Source of the DNA: an archaeon
GTDB lineage: Archaea > Nanobdellota > Nanobdellia > Pacearchaeales > GW2011-AR1
Direction: 5' to 3'
DNA: 64,000 bases
NCBI GenBank assembly: GCA_018697035.1
Contig: JABHSE010000004.1
Location: 195,300 to 259,299 of the forward strand
The translations under genes and the position numbers were made by a program. Under the pieces are notes generated by a model, which saw nothing but the letters and a program-made list of their open reading frames with translations, was not told the origin of the DNA and ran no database searches. Below are positions 19,716 through 29,807 of the stretch, in pieces (the stretch's first letter is position 1; each line of letters opens with the position of its first letter).

Positions 19716-21014
19716 ATGGAAAAAGAATTATCCCCAGAAGAAGGGTCTCAAATTTTAAGAAAGATGACAAAGATAAAAATGCAGGCTACTCGAGGAAAAG
19801 ATGATCTAAAAAGCAATGTAGAACTAGGAAGAGACTTAGATCTATACATAGTAAGCGATGTAGTAGGAAAGGGATTGCCTCTCCTAACACCAAAGGGGGC
19901 AACAATAAAAAGAGAACTTGAAAGATTCATAACAGATGAAGAATTAAAGAGAGGTTATGAGTATACATCAACTCCAATAATGGCGAAAAGCGATCTTTAC
20001 AAAATATCTGGACACTGGCAACACTACAAGGACGACATGTTCACACTAAATGTACATGGAGAAGATTACGCATTAAGACCAATGACATGCCCATTTCAAT
20101 TCGTTCTCTTCAAAAGAAAACCAAGAACATACAAAGATCTCCCAAAAAAATACGCCGAACTTGCAACGCTATTCAGAAAGGAAAAATCAGGAGAACTAAG
20201 GGGATTAACGAGATTAAGCCAATTCACATTAGCAGATGCACATGTCTTATGCACACCAGAACAAATAGAAGAAGAATTCATTAAAGTCATGGATCTAATA
20301 AAATACACAATGAAGATCCTAGGAATTGAAGTTTGGTATAGGTTTTCGAAATGGGACCCAGAAAACAAGAAGGGTAAATATGTGGATAACCCAAAAGCAT
20401 GGGAACACACACAAAAATTTATGAAAAAAATTCTAGATAAAATGGAAGTAAAATATATAGAAGCAGAAGATGAAGCTGCATTCTATGGGCCAAAACTGGA
20501 CCTGCAATATAAAGATGTATATGGAAAAGAGGATAGCTTAATTACTCTCCAAATAGATTTCGCGTTACCAGAAAAATTCGATCTAAAATATACAGATAAA
20601 GACGGAAAAGAAAAATTAGCAATGGTCATTCATAGATCTTCAACGGGCTGCACAGAAAGAACAATTTCCTATATATTAGAAAAAACACAAGGAAATCTTC
20701 CACTATGGCTAAGTCCAATACAAACCAAAGTAATGAGTATGAATGAAGATGTGAAAGATTATGCATTACAAATAAACAAAAAACTATTAGATACAGGGAT
20801 TAGATCAGAATTAGATAACAGAAACGAATCAATAGGCAAAAAAGTAAAAGGCGCTATAACAGAAAAGGCATTTTACTTAATAACAGTCGGAGAACAAGAA
20901 ATGAAAGAAAACAAAATCGCTGTAAGAAAAAGAGACTCAAAAGAAATAATAACAATGACACTAGAAGAATTCAGGGAAAAAATAAATACCGAAATTTTCA
21001 AGAAAACCTTATAA
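19716..21014 (+). CDS. thrS: Threonyl-tRNA synthetase lacking TGS and editing domains
   Basis: Begins at class II catalytic core: LPLLTPKGATIKREL, LRPMTCPFQF, HRSSTGCTERTISYIL, plus anticodon-binding domain. Confidence 0.93.
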   Translation: MEKELSPEEGSQILRKMTKIKMQATRGKDDLKSNVELGRDLDLYIVSDVVGKGLPLLTPKGATIKRELERFITDEELKRGYEYTSTPIMAKSDLYKISGHWQHYKDDMFTLNVHGEDYALRPMTCPFQFVLFKRKPRTYKDLPKKYAELATLFRKEKSGELRGLTRLSQFTLADAHVLCTPEQIEEEFIKVMDLIKYTMKILGIEVWYRFSKWDPENKKGKYVDNPKAWEHTQKFMKKILDKMEVKYIEAEDEAAFYGPKLDLQYKDVYGKEDSLITLQIDFALPEKFDLKYTDKDGKEKLAMVIHRSSTGCTERTISYILEKTQGNLPLWLSPIQTKVMSMNEDVKDYALQINKKLLDTGIRSELDNRNESIGKKVKGAITEKAFYLITVGEQEMKENKIAVRKRDSKEIITMTLEEFREKINTEIFKKTL

Positions 21015-21036
21015 ACAACGACATCGTTAATCAAGC

Positions 21037-21294
21037 ATGAGGTGGGGCAAAATAGTACTAGTTTTTCAAGCAGTCATGGTATTGATAATAGGAATTATTT
21101 TCTTTTCTCAATTCACTATCATAGAAAATTCCGAAATTCTAGATTTAAGGGAAGAGTTCAAAAGTGAAAGTTATATCGAAAATGAACTCCCCCCAACAAT
21201 TCAAGAAATAAAAGACAGATTCAAACTCTCAGCTTACATCCTGATTGTAGTCTCATTAACCGAATTGGCAATAATCTCAAGATTAATAAACTAA
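21037..21294 (+). CDS. Small membrane protein
   Basis: Two predicted TM segments. Confidence 0.6.
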   Translation: MRWGKIVLVFQAVMVLIIGIIFFSQFTIIENSEILDLREEFKSESYIENELPPTIQEIKDRFKLSAYILIVVSLTELAIISRLIN

Positions 21295-21313
21295 ATTCTC
21301 GACCAAATTAGCA

Positions 21314-21829
21314 ATGAAAATAATCAACCTCATAGAAGAGTTACAAGAAACACAACACTACAAAATGTTCCAACAACAAAATACAGATTCCTATTTTTCG
21401 GCAGCATTTTTAATTTTAAATCTAGAAGATAAGACAGAACAAATCCAATTAGACTATTTCTTACCACAAACAAAACAAATCGCAGCATTCGCACATCCAT
21501 GGACAGAACCAAAAATCCACGACGATATAATCTCAGTTAAAGAAGGAAAAACCGAACCTAAAAAAATAGAACAAATGAAACATCAAACTACAGAAATCAA
21601 AATAGATATAGACAGCTTAGAATCAGAATGCAAAAAACTAATCAAAGAAAATAACTCTTCAATAGCCCCAACAAAAATAATAACGATACTAAAGGACGAT
21701 ATCTGGAACCTAACATGTATGGACAACATGCTAGGAATCGTCAGAATAAAAATCAACGCAATATCAGAGGAACTTATAGATTTCAATAAGGGTGGCCTAA
21801 TGGACTTTATGGGAATCAAAAAGCAATAA
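21314..21829 (+). CDS. Hypothetical protein
   Basis: Intact ORF. Confidence 0.65.
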   Translation: MKIINLIEELQETQHYKMFQQQNTDSYFSAAFLILNLEDKTEQIQLDYFLPQTKQIAAFAHPWTEPKIHDDIISVKEGKTEPKKIEQMKHQTTEIKIDIDSLESECKKLIKENNSSIAPTKIITILKDDIWNLTCMDNMLGIVRIKINAISEELIDFNKGGLMDFMGIKKQ

Positions 21830-21863
21830 TAACTTTTATATAACATCAAACATTTAAGAAAAT

Positions 21864-22136
21864 ATGAAATTATTAGACTTCATAAAGCCCTCAATAACAA
21901 AAATCATCTTGACAATAATTGGATTATTTTTGATCCCGGCAATGGGATATCAAAATCGGTGCCTAATAGAACCCTGTGGAAAAACACTTAGGCCACTAAT
22001 AGTACATTTAGTCAAAGGCATAAACATCGATAGTATCAACTTCCCAAGTTTAATCATCGGAATAATCTTAATCTATATCCTATCCAGCCTAATAGTCGCA
22101 GGCAGCAATGTCCTAATTAGACGGCACAAACGTTAA
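21864..22136 (+). CDS. Small membrane protein
   Basis: Hydrophobic segments. Confidence 0.6.
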   Translation: MKLLDFIKPSITKIILTIIGLFLIPAMGYQNRCLIEPCGKTLRPLIVHLVKGINIDSINFPSLIIGIILIYILSSLIVAGSNVLIRRHKR

Positions 22137-22137
22137 A

Positions 22138-22725
22138 CTACTCCTTCCTCACAACAAAAACAATATTTCTCCCCTCTTCAACCTTCAAAATCTCGAACCC
22201 AACACTCTCCAACTCGCTTCTCAACTCATCCACATCATAAATATAAGTATACCTCTCAACCTTCTTACTCCCAACACTCCAAGGCACAAACCCCTCTTTC
22301 GCCCTATTCTTCAACCTCTTCTGCCCCCGTCCCCAAACCGAAACCAAAGCTTCGCCTCCATTTTTAAGAACCCGAAAAACCTCCTCTAAAGCCTTCCGCC
22401 TCTTCTCCGCCGAATCAACACAATGCAAAACCGCACTAAAAATAACACAATCAAAAAACCCATCATCATAAGGAACCGCATCGACACCAGCCTTCTTCAC
22501 CTCAACATAACCTCGAGCTCCAGCCAACTCAACCATCTTCTCAGAAAAATCAACTCCATAAAAATCCAAACCCTCAATATCATAAAAATTCCTTCCACTT
22601 CCACATCCCAAATCCAAAACACGACCCTTCTTATTTTTCAAAAATTCAACAACATCCGAAACATCATACTGCCGAAACTCCTTCCACGGCCTAGCAATCG
22701 CATCCCAAACTTCTTCCTGCTTCAT
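22138..22725 (-). CDS. SAM-dependent methyltransferase, Trm9-like
   Basis: VWDAIARPWKEFR...LDLGCGSGRNF...FDCVIFSAVLHCVDSAEKRRKALEEVFRVLKNGGEALVSVWG. Confidence 0.8.
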   Translation of the reverse strand: MKQEEVWDAIARPWKEFRQYDVSDVVEFLKNKKGRVLDLGCGSGRNFYDIEGLDFYGVDFSEKMVELAGARGYVEVKKAGVDAVPYDDGFFDCVIFSAVLHCVDSAEKRRKALEEVFRVLKNGGEALVSVWGRGQKRLKNRAKEGFVPWSVGSKKVERYTYIYDVDELRSELESVGFEILKVEEGRNIVFVVRKE

Positions 22726-22767
22726 AGTACATAAATATATTTAAACAATAAAAACCTTCCTAATATC

Positions 22768-22959
22768 ATGTTCCCTAGATTAGAAGAATTAACACAGCAA
22801 CAAATAAAAAATTTCAACATAACAATAGTAAAGAACCCCGAAGATCCCTGTAACTTCTGCGATAGAAAAATCCAAACAGGACTCGAGTGCAACGATTCAA
22901 AAAATCCCTACTGTTCAATGGACTGCTATTATTCTGCACTCATAAAAGATAAAAATTAA
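22768..22959 (+). CDS. Small zinc-finger protein
   Basis: CNFCDRKIQTGLECNDSKNPYCSMDC. Confidence 0.65.
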   Translation: MFPRLEELTQQQIKNFNITIVKNPEDPCNFCDRKIQTGLECNDSKNPYCSMDCYYSALIKDKN

Positions 22960-23038
22960 TAATCATAAAAATATTACTTATCTTCTTTTCGCCTTGTCTT
23001 CCCTCAACACATTTAAACCATGAAAGCTTTTTCCCTCA

Positions 23039-24430
23039 ATGAAAACAAGAAGCCTCACAAAACCAGGAGCAAAACGAAAGCCCACCAAAACAATATCAGG
23101 AGTAGCACCTCTAGCCGTAATGCTCCCACCAAGAAAATGCGACCACGGAACATGCTTATACTGCCCATCATTCGACGCCCCACAATCCTACACCCCAGAA
23201 TCTCCAGCCGTAATAAGAGCGCGAGAATGCGGTTACGATCCCATAAAACAAATCAACGCAAGACTAAAGGCATTCGAACATATGCGACACCCAACAGAAA
23301 AAATCGAACTCATAATAATGGGAGGCACCTTTCTTTCATACTCAAAAGAATTTCAAAGAGACTTCATAAAAAAATGCTATGACGCGCTAAATCAACAAAA
23401 AGCGGAAAGCCTAGAGCAAGCAAAAAAAATAAACGAAACATCATACCATCGCTGCATCGCACTCTGCATAGAAACAAGGCCAGACGTTTGTACTGAAAGT
23501 CAAATCAAGGATATTCTAAGCTACGGAGCGACACGAGTAGAACTAGGAGTCCAGGCCATAGACGACAAAATATACAAAAAAGTAAACAGGGGTCACACAG
23601 TTCAAGATGTTATTGATGCGACCCAAAGACTAAAACAGGCTGGTTTCAAGGTCGGCTATCATTTAATGCCAGGTATACCTGGGTCTACTTCAAAAAAAGA
23701 CATCGAAATGTTCAAAGAAATATTCACCTCACCAACTTTTAAACCAGATCAAATCAAGATATATCCATGCCAAGTTCTAAAGGGAGCAGCAATTGAAAAT
23801 CTTTACTACGGTGGTGAATACATCCCTTATTCAAAAGAGCAAGCAACAGAATTAATAATCGAAATGCTAAAACTAACTCCACGCTATTGCAGAATCATGC
23901 GAATCATGCGAGAAATTCCACCTCACTATCTAGTTGCCGGAATAAAAAATATAGACATGCGCCACGACATAGAAAAAAATATACGTCCGAATAATATAAA
24001 AATAAATGAAATAAGATTTCGAGAGATAGGGTTTGCAGTTAGAGACAAAAGGAAAATCAATACAAAACTAAAACTCAAAACAACAAAATATAAAGCCTCA
24101 GGTGGAACGGAATATTTTCTAGAAATTATAAACTCCGACAACATATTATTCGGACTCCTAAGATTAAGGTTAGATAAAAAATTGCCAGCAATGATTCGCG
24201 AAATTCATGTGTATGGCCAAGCTCTAAATATAACAAAAACGCAAATCAACAACAAAGCCTCTCAGCATACAGGATTAGGAAAACAACTAATGCAAGAAGC
24301 AGAAAAAATAGCAAAGAAAAAACGGTTCAAAGATATAAGAGTGATTTCAGGAATAGGAGTAAGAGAATACTACAAAAAGTTGGGATATAAATTAGATAAA
24401 CAAAAAATTTATATGGGAAAAAGTCTATAA
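23039..24430 (+). CDS. elp3: Elp3-type tRNA U34 carboxymethyltransferase
   Basis: CDHGTCLYCPSF radical-SAM motif plus C-terminal GNAT (QHTGLGKQLMQEAEKIA). Confidence 0.95.
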   Translation: MKTRSLTKPGAKRKPTKTISGVAPLAVMLPPRKCDHGTCLYCPSFDAPQSYTPESPAVIRARECGYDPIKQINARLKAFEHMRHPTEKIELIIMGGTFLSYSKEFQRDFIKKCYDALNQQKAESLEQAKKINETSYHRCIALCIETRPDVCTESQIKDILSYGATRVELGVQAIDDKIYKKVNRGHTVQDVIDATQRLKQAGFKVGYHLMPGIPGSTSKKDIEMFKEIFTSPTFKPDQIKIYPCQVLKGAAIENLYYGGEYIPYSKEQATELIIEMLKLTPRYCRIMRIMREIPPHYLVAGIKNIDMRHDIEKNIRPNNIKINEIRFREIGFAVRDKRKINTKLKLKTTKYKASGGTEYFLEIINSDNILFGLLRLRLDKKLPAMIREIHVYGQALNITKTQINNKASQHTGLGKQLMQEAEKIAKKKRFKDIRVISGIGVREYYKKLGYKLDKQKIYMGKSL

Positions 24431-24506
24431 TCCAAAACCAACCCATTCTCCAATATATACGTAAGGGCACAATAATCTTTAAATCCCCAACTAACCAACT
24501 ATTTCT

Positions 24507-24971
24507 ATGTCACAAATATCCAACCTAAAAAAACTAACAAAAAAGAAACTCAAAGTCTTCGACACTAAACTCAAAACCTCCTTTATCCTAATCCGCCAAG
24601 ACCTAGACGACATGCAAATCATAGTAGACGCCATGCGGAAATACCTCAAGAAAAAAGATCGCGAGTATGAAAGACAAAACAAACACATAATCAAATCCCA
24701 AGTAAAAATTCAAGAAGATATAGACGAATTCACACAAAAAATCTCCCAACTAAACCTCGCACTCTCTCAAGTCAGCACCATCAAACAAGAACTCATCCTA
24801 AGGAAAGACCTCGCACAAATCGAAGACCGAATCAAAACCTCCTTCAAAAACGAAATCGAAAAATACAAATCCGAAACAATATCTCTAAAAGAGCAATTGA
24901 AAGAATCAGAAAAAAGAATCAAAGCACTAGAAAAAGGAACAGTCCACAAAAGGAAATTCTGGTTCAAATAA
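24507..24971 (+). CDS. Coiled-coil hypothetical protein
   Basis: Heptad-rich sequence. Confidence 0.65.
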   Translation: MSQISNLKKLTKKKLKVFDTKLKTSFILIRQDLDDMQIIVDAMRKYLKKKDREYERQNKHIIKSQVKIQEDIDEFTQKISQLNLALSQVSTIKQELILRKDLAQIEDRIKTSFKNEIEKYKSETISLKEQLKESEKRIKALEKGTVHKRKFWFK

Positions 24972-25679
24972 TCACAAAGAAACTCTACCCTTACCAGCTT
25001 TCTTAGCCCGATACAAAGCCTTATCCGCTTTATCAAAAGAACTCCTAAAATCATCATCTTTTTTAACTAAGTAAAGTCCAAGACTAACTGTTGGACTAAC
25101 AATAACATCTCCCTGACCATGAACCCTAGAAGTAGAAACCCTCTCAACAGCCTTCTTCGCAGCAGTAACAGCATTCCCATTTGAAACACCAGAATATATA
25201 CCAGCAAACTCATCCCCAGCATAACGATAAACATCATCCCCAGCACGACCACTTCCAAGCCTAAACGCAATTTCCCTCAAAACATCATTCCCGACCAAAT
25301 GCCCATAGCTATCATTAACCGACTTAAAATCATCAACATCTGCAATCATAATCGCAAAAGGAACCTTACTACGATTCAATAAAGAATGAGCTCTACCAAA
25401 ATCCCTCTTAAAACTATCCTTGCCATAACGACCAGTCAAACTATCAAAATCCCCCTCTTCCTTAAGTTTAGCAATAACCAAATCCAAATATCCATGATCC
25501 TTAGTGCCTAAAACGCTAAACAATTTATCAGCAGCTGCTTCCACAATATCATTATTAGAAGCAGACTCACCAAAGCCCAGTTTTTGAACCAATTTACCTA
25601 AATCTTTCATATAATCCATAGTCGAAAAAACTATATAAATCTTTCGATTAGGCGTCACAATATAGTAACAACACCCCAA
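24972..25679 (-). CDS. GGDEF-domain protein (AGDEF variant)
   Basis: DFDSLTGRYGKDSF, MIADVDDFKSVNDSYGHLVGNDVLRE, RYAGDEFAGI, ADKALYRAKKAGKGRV. Confidence 0.92.
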   Translation of the reverse strand: MGCCYYIVTPNRKIYIVFSTMDYMKDLGKLVQKLGFGESASNNDIVEAAADKLFSVLGTKDHGYLDLVIAKLKEEGDFDSLTGRYGKDSFKRDFGRAHSLLNRSKVPFAIMIADVDDFKSVNDSYGHLVGNDVLREIAFRLGSGRAGDDVYRYAGDEFAGIYSGVSNGNAVTAAKKAVERVSTSRVHGQGDVIVSPTVSLGLYLVKKDDDFRSSFDKADKALYRAKKAGKGRVSL

Positions 25680-25722
25680 TCACAACAAACTCTATAAACC
25701 GAAATCTCAAACAAGGAATAAA

Positions 25723-27603
25723 ATGTGGTCCCTAAATAAAAAAATATCTAATTCAGACTCAATTCTAGACGACGATAGTGAAGCCCTAAGTCCTCTAACA
25801 TTCTCAAACAACAAAACCCAGGCAGACATAGTCAAAGAAATACTCGACGAAATCGAAAAAGGCAACAAACTAATCTTCATCAAAGGAGTCTGCGGAACCG
25901 GCAAATCAGCAATCGCCCTAAACCTAGCAAGACACTTCAAAAAAACATCCATAGTCGTCCCAATCAAATCCCTCCAAGAACAATACGAAGTAGACTACAC
26001 AAAAAGGAAATTCATCCTAGGTAAAGACGGCGAACCCCTAAATATCGCAATCATAAAAGGCCGAAACAACTTTCGATGCCCATTCAACGGAGAACGAGCA
26101 GATGACAACGACTTACCATGCACAATCGAAATTCGCGAAAAAAACACAGACCAACTCCTCAAATACATTGCACAAAACCCAGCAGTCGAAAAAGAAGACT
26201 TCTCAAAAGCATCCGACATCAAACGTATGAACATCGCACCGGCCTGCCCCTACTGGGCCCCAATTATGCCCACGGAGATAAACCCTAAAGGATTACCTGA
26301 AGTCAAAAAGATAAAATACGAATCAATATGCGGAAAAGAATTTGCACTATTCCACAGAAAAAAAGGGTGCCCATGGACAGACCAATATACAGCATACAAA
26401 AACGCCGACGTTCTAATCTTCAACTCAATGAAATACCAAATCGAAACAATGCTCGGCAGAAAACCAAAAACCGATCTCGATATAATCGACGAATGCGACG
26501 AATTCCTAGACTCCTTCTCCTCCGAACGAAAACTCAACCTAAACCGTCTAGCCTCATCCCTAAACAACCTCATGCCAAAAGACCAAGAAAAACGAACCGC
26601 CGTCAAAAACCTAATCCACCAAATCAACGACATACTATACAACCCACCAATCACTGACATAGAAAGATTAGACAAATCCCCAATCATATCAATACTCGAA
26701 ACAGCACTAGAAAATCCAAACTTAGCAGAAGACGAAGAATTAAACTACTATAACACATTAGTTGAAATCGCAAGATCATTCGAGAACCTCCTCGACGAAA
26801 CATACATATCAATTCAACAGCAGGAAAACTATCAATCCCAAAAAGGCCTATTCAACTCATCCTCAAAATCAAAAGAAGACCCAATCATCGTAACAATCGT
26901 CTCAATCAATCTCGCACAAAAACTCCAAGAACTAATAGATCAAAACAATATCCTCGTCCTAATGTCAGGCACTCTCCACTCAGAAAAAGTGTTGAAAGAA
27001 ATCTTCGGCCTAAAGGAATTCAAAATAATAGAAGCCGAAGCAAAGAACCCAGGAACAATAAACAAAAAGAAAACAGGCGCCGAACTAAACTGCTCATACG
27101 CCAACTTCAAAAACGGGACAATAACAAGAGAAAGATTCCTAAAAACTCTAGATATGCAACTAGCAAGAGCAACACCTCCAACCCTAGTCCATGTCTCCGC
27201 CTTCAACGACCTCCCTTCAGAAGAAGAAAACCAAAAACTCATACTAGACAACATAATAACAAAAGAAAGACTCCGAGAACTCCAAAAACGAGACAACACA
27301 AATATAGACGACTTCACATCGGGAGTACACAACATCCTCTTCACAACAAAATGCGCAAGAGGAGTAGACTTCGCCGGCGACACATGCAACTCAATCATCG
27401 TCACAAAATTCCCCTACCCAAACATTCAAGGCCTCTTCTGGAAAATCCTCAAACAAGAACAGCCAGACAAATTCATGCAGTTCTACATGGATAAAGCAAG
27501 AAGGGAATTAATCCAAAAAGTCTCAAGAGGTGTAAGATTCAAAGGAGACAAAGTAGATTTATGGAGTCCAGATATTCGAGTTTTGAATGCCAAATTAGAT
27601 TAA
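25723..27603 (+). CDS. Rad3/XPD/DinG-like superfamily 2 helicase
   Basis: GVCGTGKSAIALNLAR; Cys residues between motifs I and II; DIIDECDEFLD; C-terminal QKVSRGVRFKGD. Confidence 0.85.
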   Translation: MWSLNKKISNSDSILDDDSEALSPLTFSNNKTQADIVKEILDEIEKGNKLIFIKGVCGTGKSAIALNLARHFKKTSIVVPIKSLQEQYEVDYTKRKFILGKDGEPLNIAIIKGRNNFRCPFNGERADDNDLPCTIEIREKNTDQLLKYIAQNPAVEKEDFSKASDIKRMNIAPACPYWAPIMPTEINPKGLPEVKKIKYESICGKEFALFHRKKGCPWTDQYTAYKNADVLIFNSMKYQIETMLGRKPKTDLDIIDECDEFLDSFSSERKLNLNRLASSLNNLMPKDQEKRTAVKNLIHQINDILYNPPITDIERLDKSPIISILETALENPNLAEDEELNYYNTLVEIARSFENLLDETYISIQQQENYQSQKGLFNSSSKSKEDPIIVTIVSINLAQKLQELIDQNNILVLMSGTLHSEKVLKEIFGLKEFKIIEAEAKNPGTINKKKTGAELNCSYANFKNGTITRERFLKTLDMQLARATPPTLVHVSAFNDLPSEEENQKLILDNIITKERLRELQKRDNTNIDDFTSGVHNILFTTKCARGVDFAGDTCNSIIVTKFPYPNIQGLFWKILKQEQPDKFMQFYMDKARRELIQKVSRGVRFKGDKVDLWSPDIRVLNAKLD

Positions 27604-27869
27604 AGATTACCAGGAACTACCATGTCAGGGATTAAAGTATTTTTGTCTGAGTTGTATTCAACCTTCCCTGTAGTAATTTTTCTGAAATTTCTTCCTCTAA
27701 ATTTCACATAATGCTCATAAAGATTATTTATAAGAGAATGATTTAACGAGGTTAATTCCCCTCCATATCCAATCAAATAAGTCATTTCTAAAAGAGAAAC
27801 CTCAGTACCAACAATAAATCTATCCTTTTTACTTAAAATCTCAGTAAGCTGACTCGAATCCTTTGACAT
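27600..27869 (-). CDS. Hypothetical protein
   Basis: Intact ORF with TATA-like upstream sequence. Confidence 0.6.
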   Translation of the reverse strand: MSKDSSQLTEILSKKDRFIVGTEVSLLEMTYLIGYGGELTSLNHSLINNLYEHYVKFRGRNFRKITTGKVEYNSDKNTLIPDMVVPGNL

Positions 27870-27950
27870 AACAGTTAACCATAAAGACTATTTATAAGAA
27901 TTATTATACTCCACAACCCTTAAAAATCAAAATCAATTCTAAGCAACAAG

Positions 27951-28030
27951 CCCATATCGCGTAATGGTATCGCACACGACTGGAACTCGTGACCCCTCGG
28001 GGTATCCAAGTTCGATTCTTGGTATGGGCG
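27951..28030 (+). tRNA. tRNA-Ser (GGA)
   Basis: Acceptor GCCCATA/TATGGGC, anticodon loop CTGGAAC, extended variable arm, T-arm CCAAG-TTCGATT-CTTGG. Confidence 0.9.
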
Positions 28031-28067
28031 TAAAACCTTAAAAACCAAAACCATCTCAAACAACCAA

Positions 28068-28146
28068 GCCTGTATCGCATAATGGTATTGCACCGGACTA
28101 GAAACCCGGGCCCTTGGGCATCCCCGTTCGATTCGGGGTACAGGCG
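28068..28146 (+). tRNA. tRNA-Ser-like with anticodon AGA (possibly degenerate)
   Basis: Acceptor GCCTGTA/TACAGGC, T-arm CCCCG-TTCGATT-CGGGG, anticodon loop CTAGAAA, A31-C39 mismatch. Confidence 0.65.
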
Positions 28147-28282
28147 TTCTAGAATCGAATGGCTTGCCGTTTAAAGAAAATCTTATGATTTACTTTAGAA
28201 ATCTTCGATTTCGTGTCCGAGTTTTTCTAAAGCGAAGGCGATTTGCCCTTTAGGGTACTTGCGAAGCGTGGGGTACAGGCGT
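28135..28282. repeat. Structured insertion flanked by 13-bp direct repeats of tRNA 3' end
   Basis: GGGGTACAGGCGT at 28135-28147 and 28270-28282; internal core 28170-28238 matches 61174-61242. Confidence 0.85.
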
Positions 28283-28288
28283 ATAACC

Positions 28289-28912
28289 CTACCTCTCCCC
28301 ATAAACTAAAATAGCACCATATCCAGCAGCCGCCCAAGCATTAACAAAAACCATCCTATCTACCTCTCTATTCTTCACCTGATTATTCGGCCCAGAATCA
28401 TGATAAAAAACCTTATCCCCTTCTCCACCAGTAAAGGTAACACTATGCCCCTGATGACAATCATCTCTACCAATAATCTTATTATGATCAATCCAAACAA
28501 TTGGAATACCTCCCTTATCAACACAAGATTCCAAATCTCTAGAAAACAATCTCTTCCTTTCAAAAATACCATATTCATGCACTCTCTTAATTGAACCAGA
28601 GACAATAGGTATATCCACATGCTTCAAAATTTTCTCCGCATTCTTCCCAAACCGTTCTCTAATATCTCCCTCATTCAAGGAAGGGGACAAATCATCTTTA
28701 GAATACTGCCGAACATCCAAACCTAAATTATAAAGAGCACCCGAAACCTGAGGCATCCAAGTCCAATATCCCTCCTTCCTACCAGTCATCACATCAAGCT
28801 CAGCCAAACTAACATTCCAATCATAAAAATGCTTCAACACATTTCTCATAGCAATCTGCGCGCACTGCTTCCCATCTCCACAGTCCTCAAAAAACGGAAT
28901 ATCCTTTATCAT
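28289..28912 (-). CDS. Papain-like (C39-type) cysteine peptidase domain protein
   Basis: GDGKQCAQIAMRNVL, HQGHSVTFTGGEGDKVFYHDSGP. Confidence 0.75.
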   Translation of the reverse strand: MIKDIPFFEDCGDGKQCAQIAMRNVLKHFYDWNVSLAELDVMTGRKEGYWTWMPQVSGALYNLGLDVRQYSKDDLSPSLNEGDIRERFGKNAEKILKHVDIPIVSGSIKRVHEYGIFERKRLFSRDLESCVDKGGIPIVWIDHNKIIGRDDCHQGHSVTFTGGEGDKVFYHDSGPNNQVKNREVDRMVFVNAWAAAGYGAILVYGER

Positions 28913-28952
28913 AAAAATACAAAAAACATTCCCATTAAAAACCTACCTAATC

Positions 28953-29807
28953 CTAATAAAACGAAGCACCCAAATCCACAATCCCACCCTCAAAACTCAC
29001 AACAATATTTTCCCCATCCTCATCATACCCTTCACTATACCACTTCCCATCTCTCTTCACAAACCCATCAAAATCCTTATCCAACAACCCACCTTCAACT
29101 TCAATCACAACACCACTACCTTCCGCAAATTCGAAATCAATATCACCAACACCACCTTCAATTTTGGCAACAGTCGGATAGTCCCCAAACACAATTCGAC
29201 TATCACTAACTCCCTGACTAATTTCCAACTTATTAATCTTCAATCCCCTAAGGTCCAAACTAACATCTGCAACACCATACTCCATATCCAAATCATAAAT
29301 AACACTATCACTAAGAAAAATCTTCCAACTTTCATTATCCCCTAAATTAACACCATCTCCTCTAGAAATATCAATAATCTTTTTAGCCTCACTCTCAATC
29401 ATCCTTTCCTCAATCACCGGATCTTCTCCACTAGTAGTCGCCCAAAAAATAATCTCATCAGCATAACCTGATTCACCTAATACGATAGATCCAGCTCCAT
29501 ACTCCAAGTTCAAATCAACATATTCAGATCCATTCAAATCAACATGCCTAGAGAAATCCCTACTCTCTCCAGCACAGCAATCCCAACCACTAGAAAAAAT
29601 CCCAAGGACAATCAATAGTAAAATACCAATAAAAGCCAATCCCTTCTGTCTAACCATAAACAAAACCCCAACAACAATTAACCCAATAGGCCAAACCTGC
29701 CAAGGAAGACTAATCGCAAGAAATCCCCACAAATCAAAAATCCCAATCAAACCAAAGGCCGCAAACAACATCCCAAAAAATAACTTAAAATGACTTCTTA
29801 CTTCCAT
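28953..29807 (-). CDS. Membrane protein with LiaF/DUF4097-like C-terminal region
   Basis: N-terminal TM block followed by Gly/Asp beta repeats. Confidence 0.6.
   Translation of the reverse strand: MEVRSHFKLFFGMLFAAFGLIGIFDLWGFLAISLPWQVWPIGLIVVGVLFMVRQKGLAFIGILLLIVLGIFSSGWDCCAGESRDFSRHVDLNGSEYVDLNLEYGAGSIVLGESGYADEIIFWATTSGEDPVIEERMIESEAKKIIDISRGDGVNLGDNESWKIFLSDSVIYDLDMEYGVADVSLDLRGLKINKLEISQGVSDSRIVFGDYPTVAKIEGGVGDIDFEFAEGSGVVIEVEGGLLDKDFDGFVKRDGKWYSEGYDEDGENIVVSFEGGIVDLGASFY

Noticed and set aside
27860-27890. GTTAAC near the start of the 27600-27869 gene as a third iscS-type operator
   Set aside because: Only one half-site; the palindrome and spacing are not preserved.
28289-28912. C39-like peptidase as maturase for the Cys-rich peptide at 14110
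   Set aside because: It lies 14 kb away, is not fused to a transporter and there is no genetic linkage.
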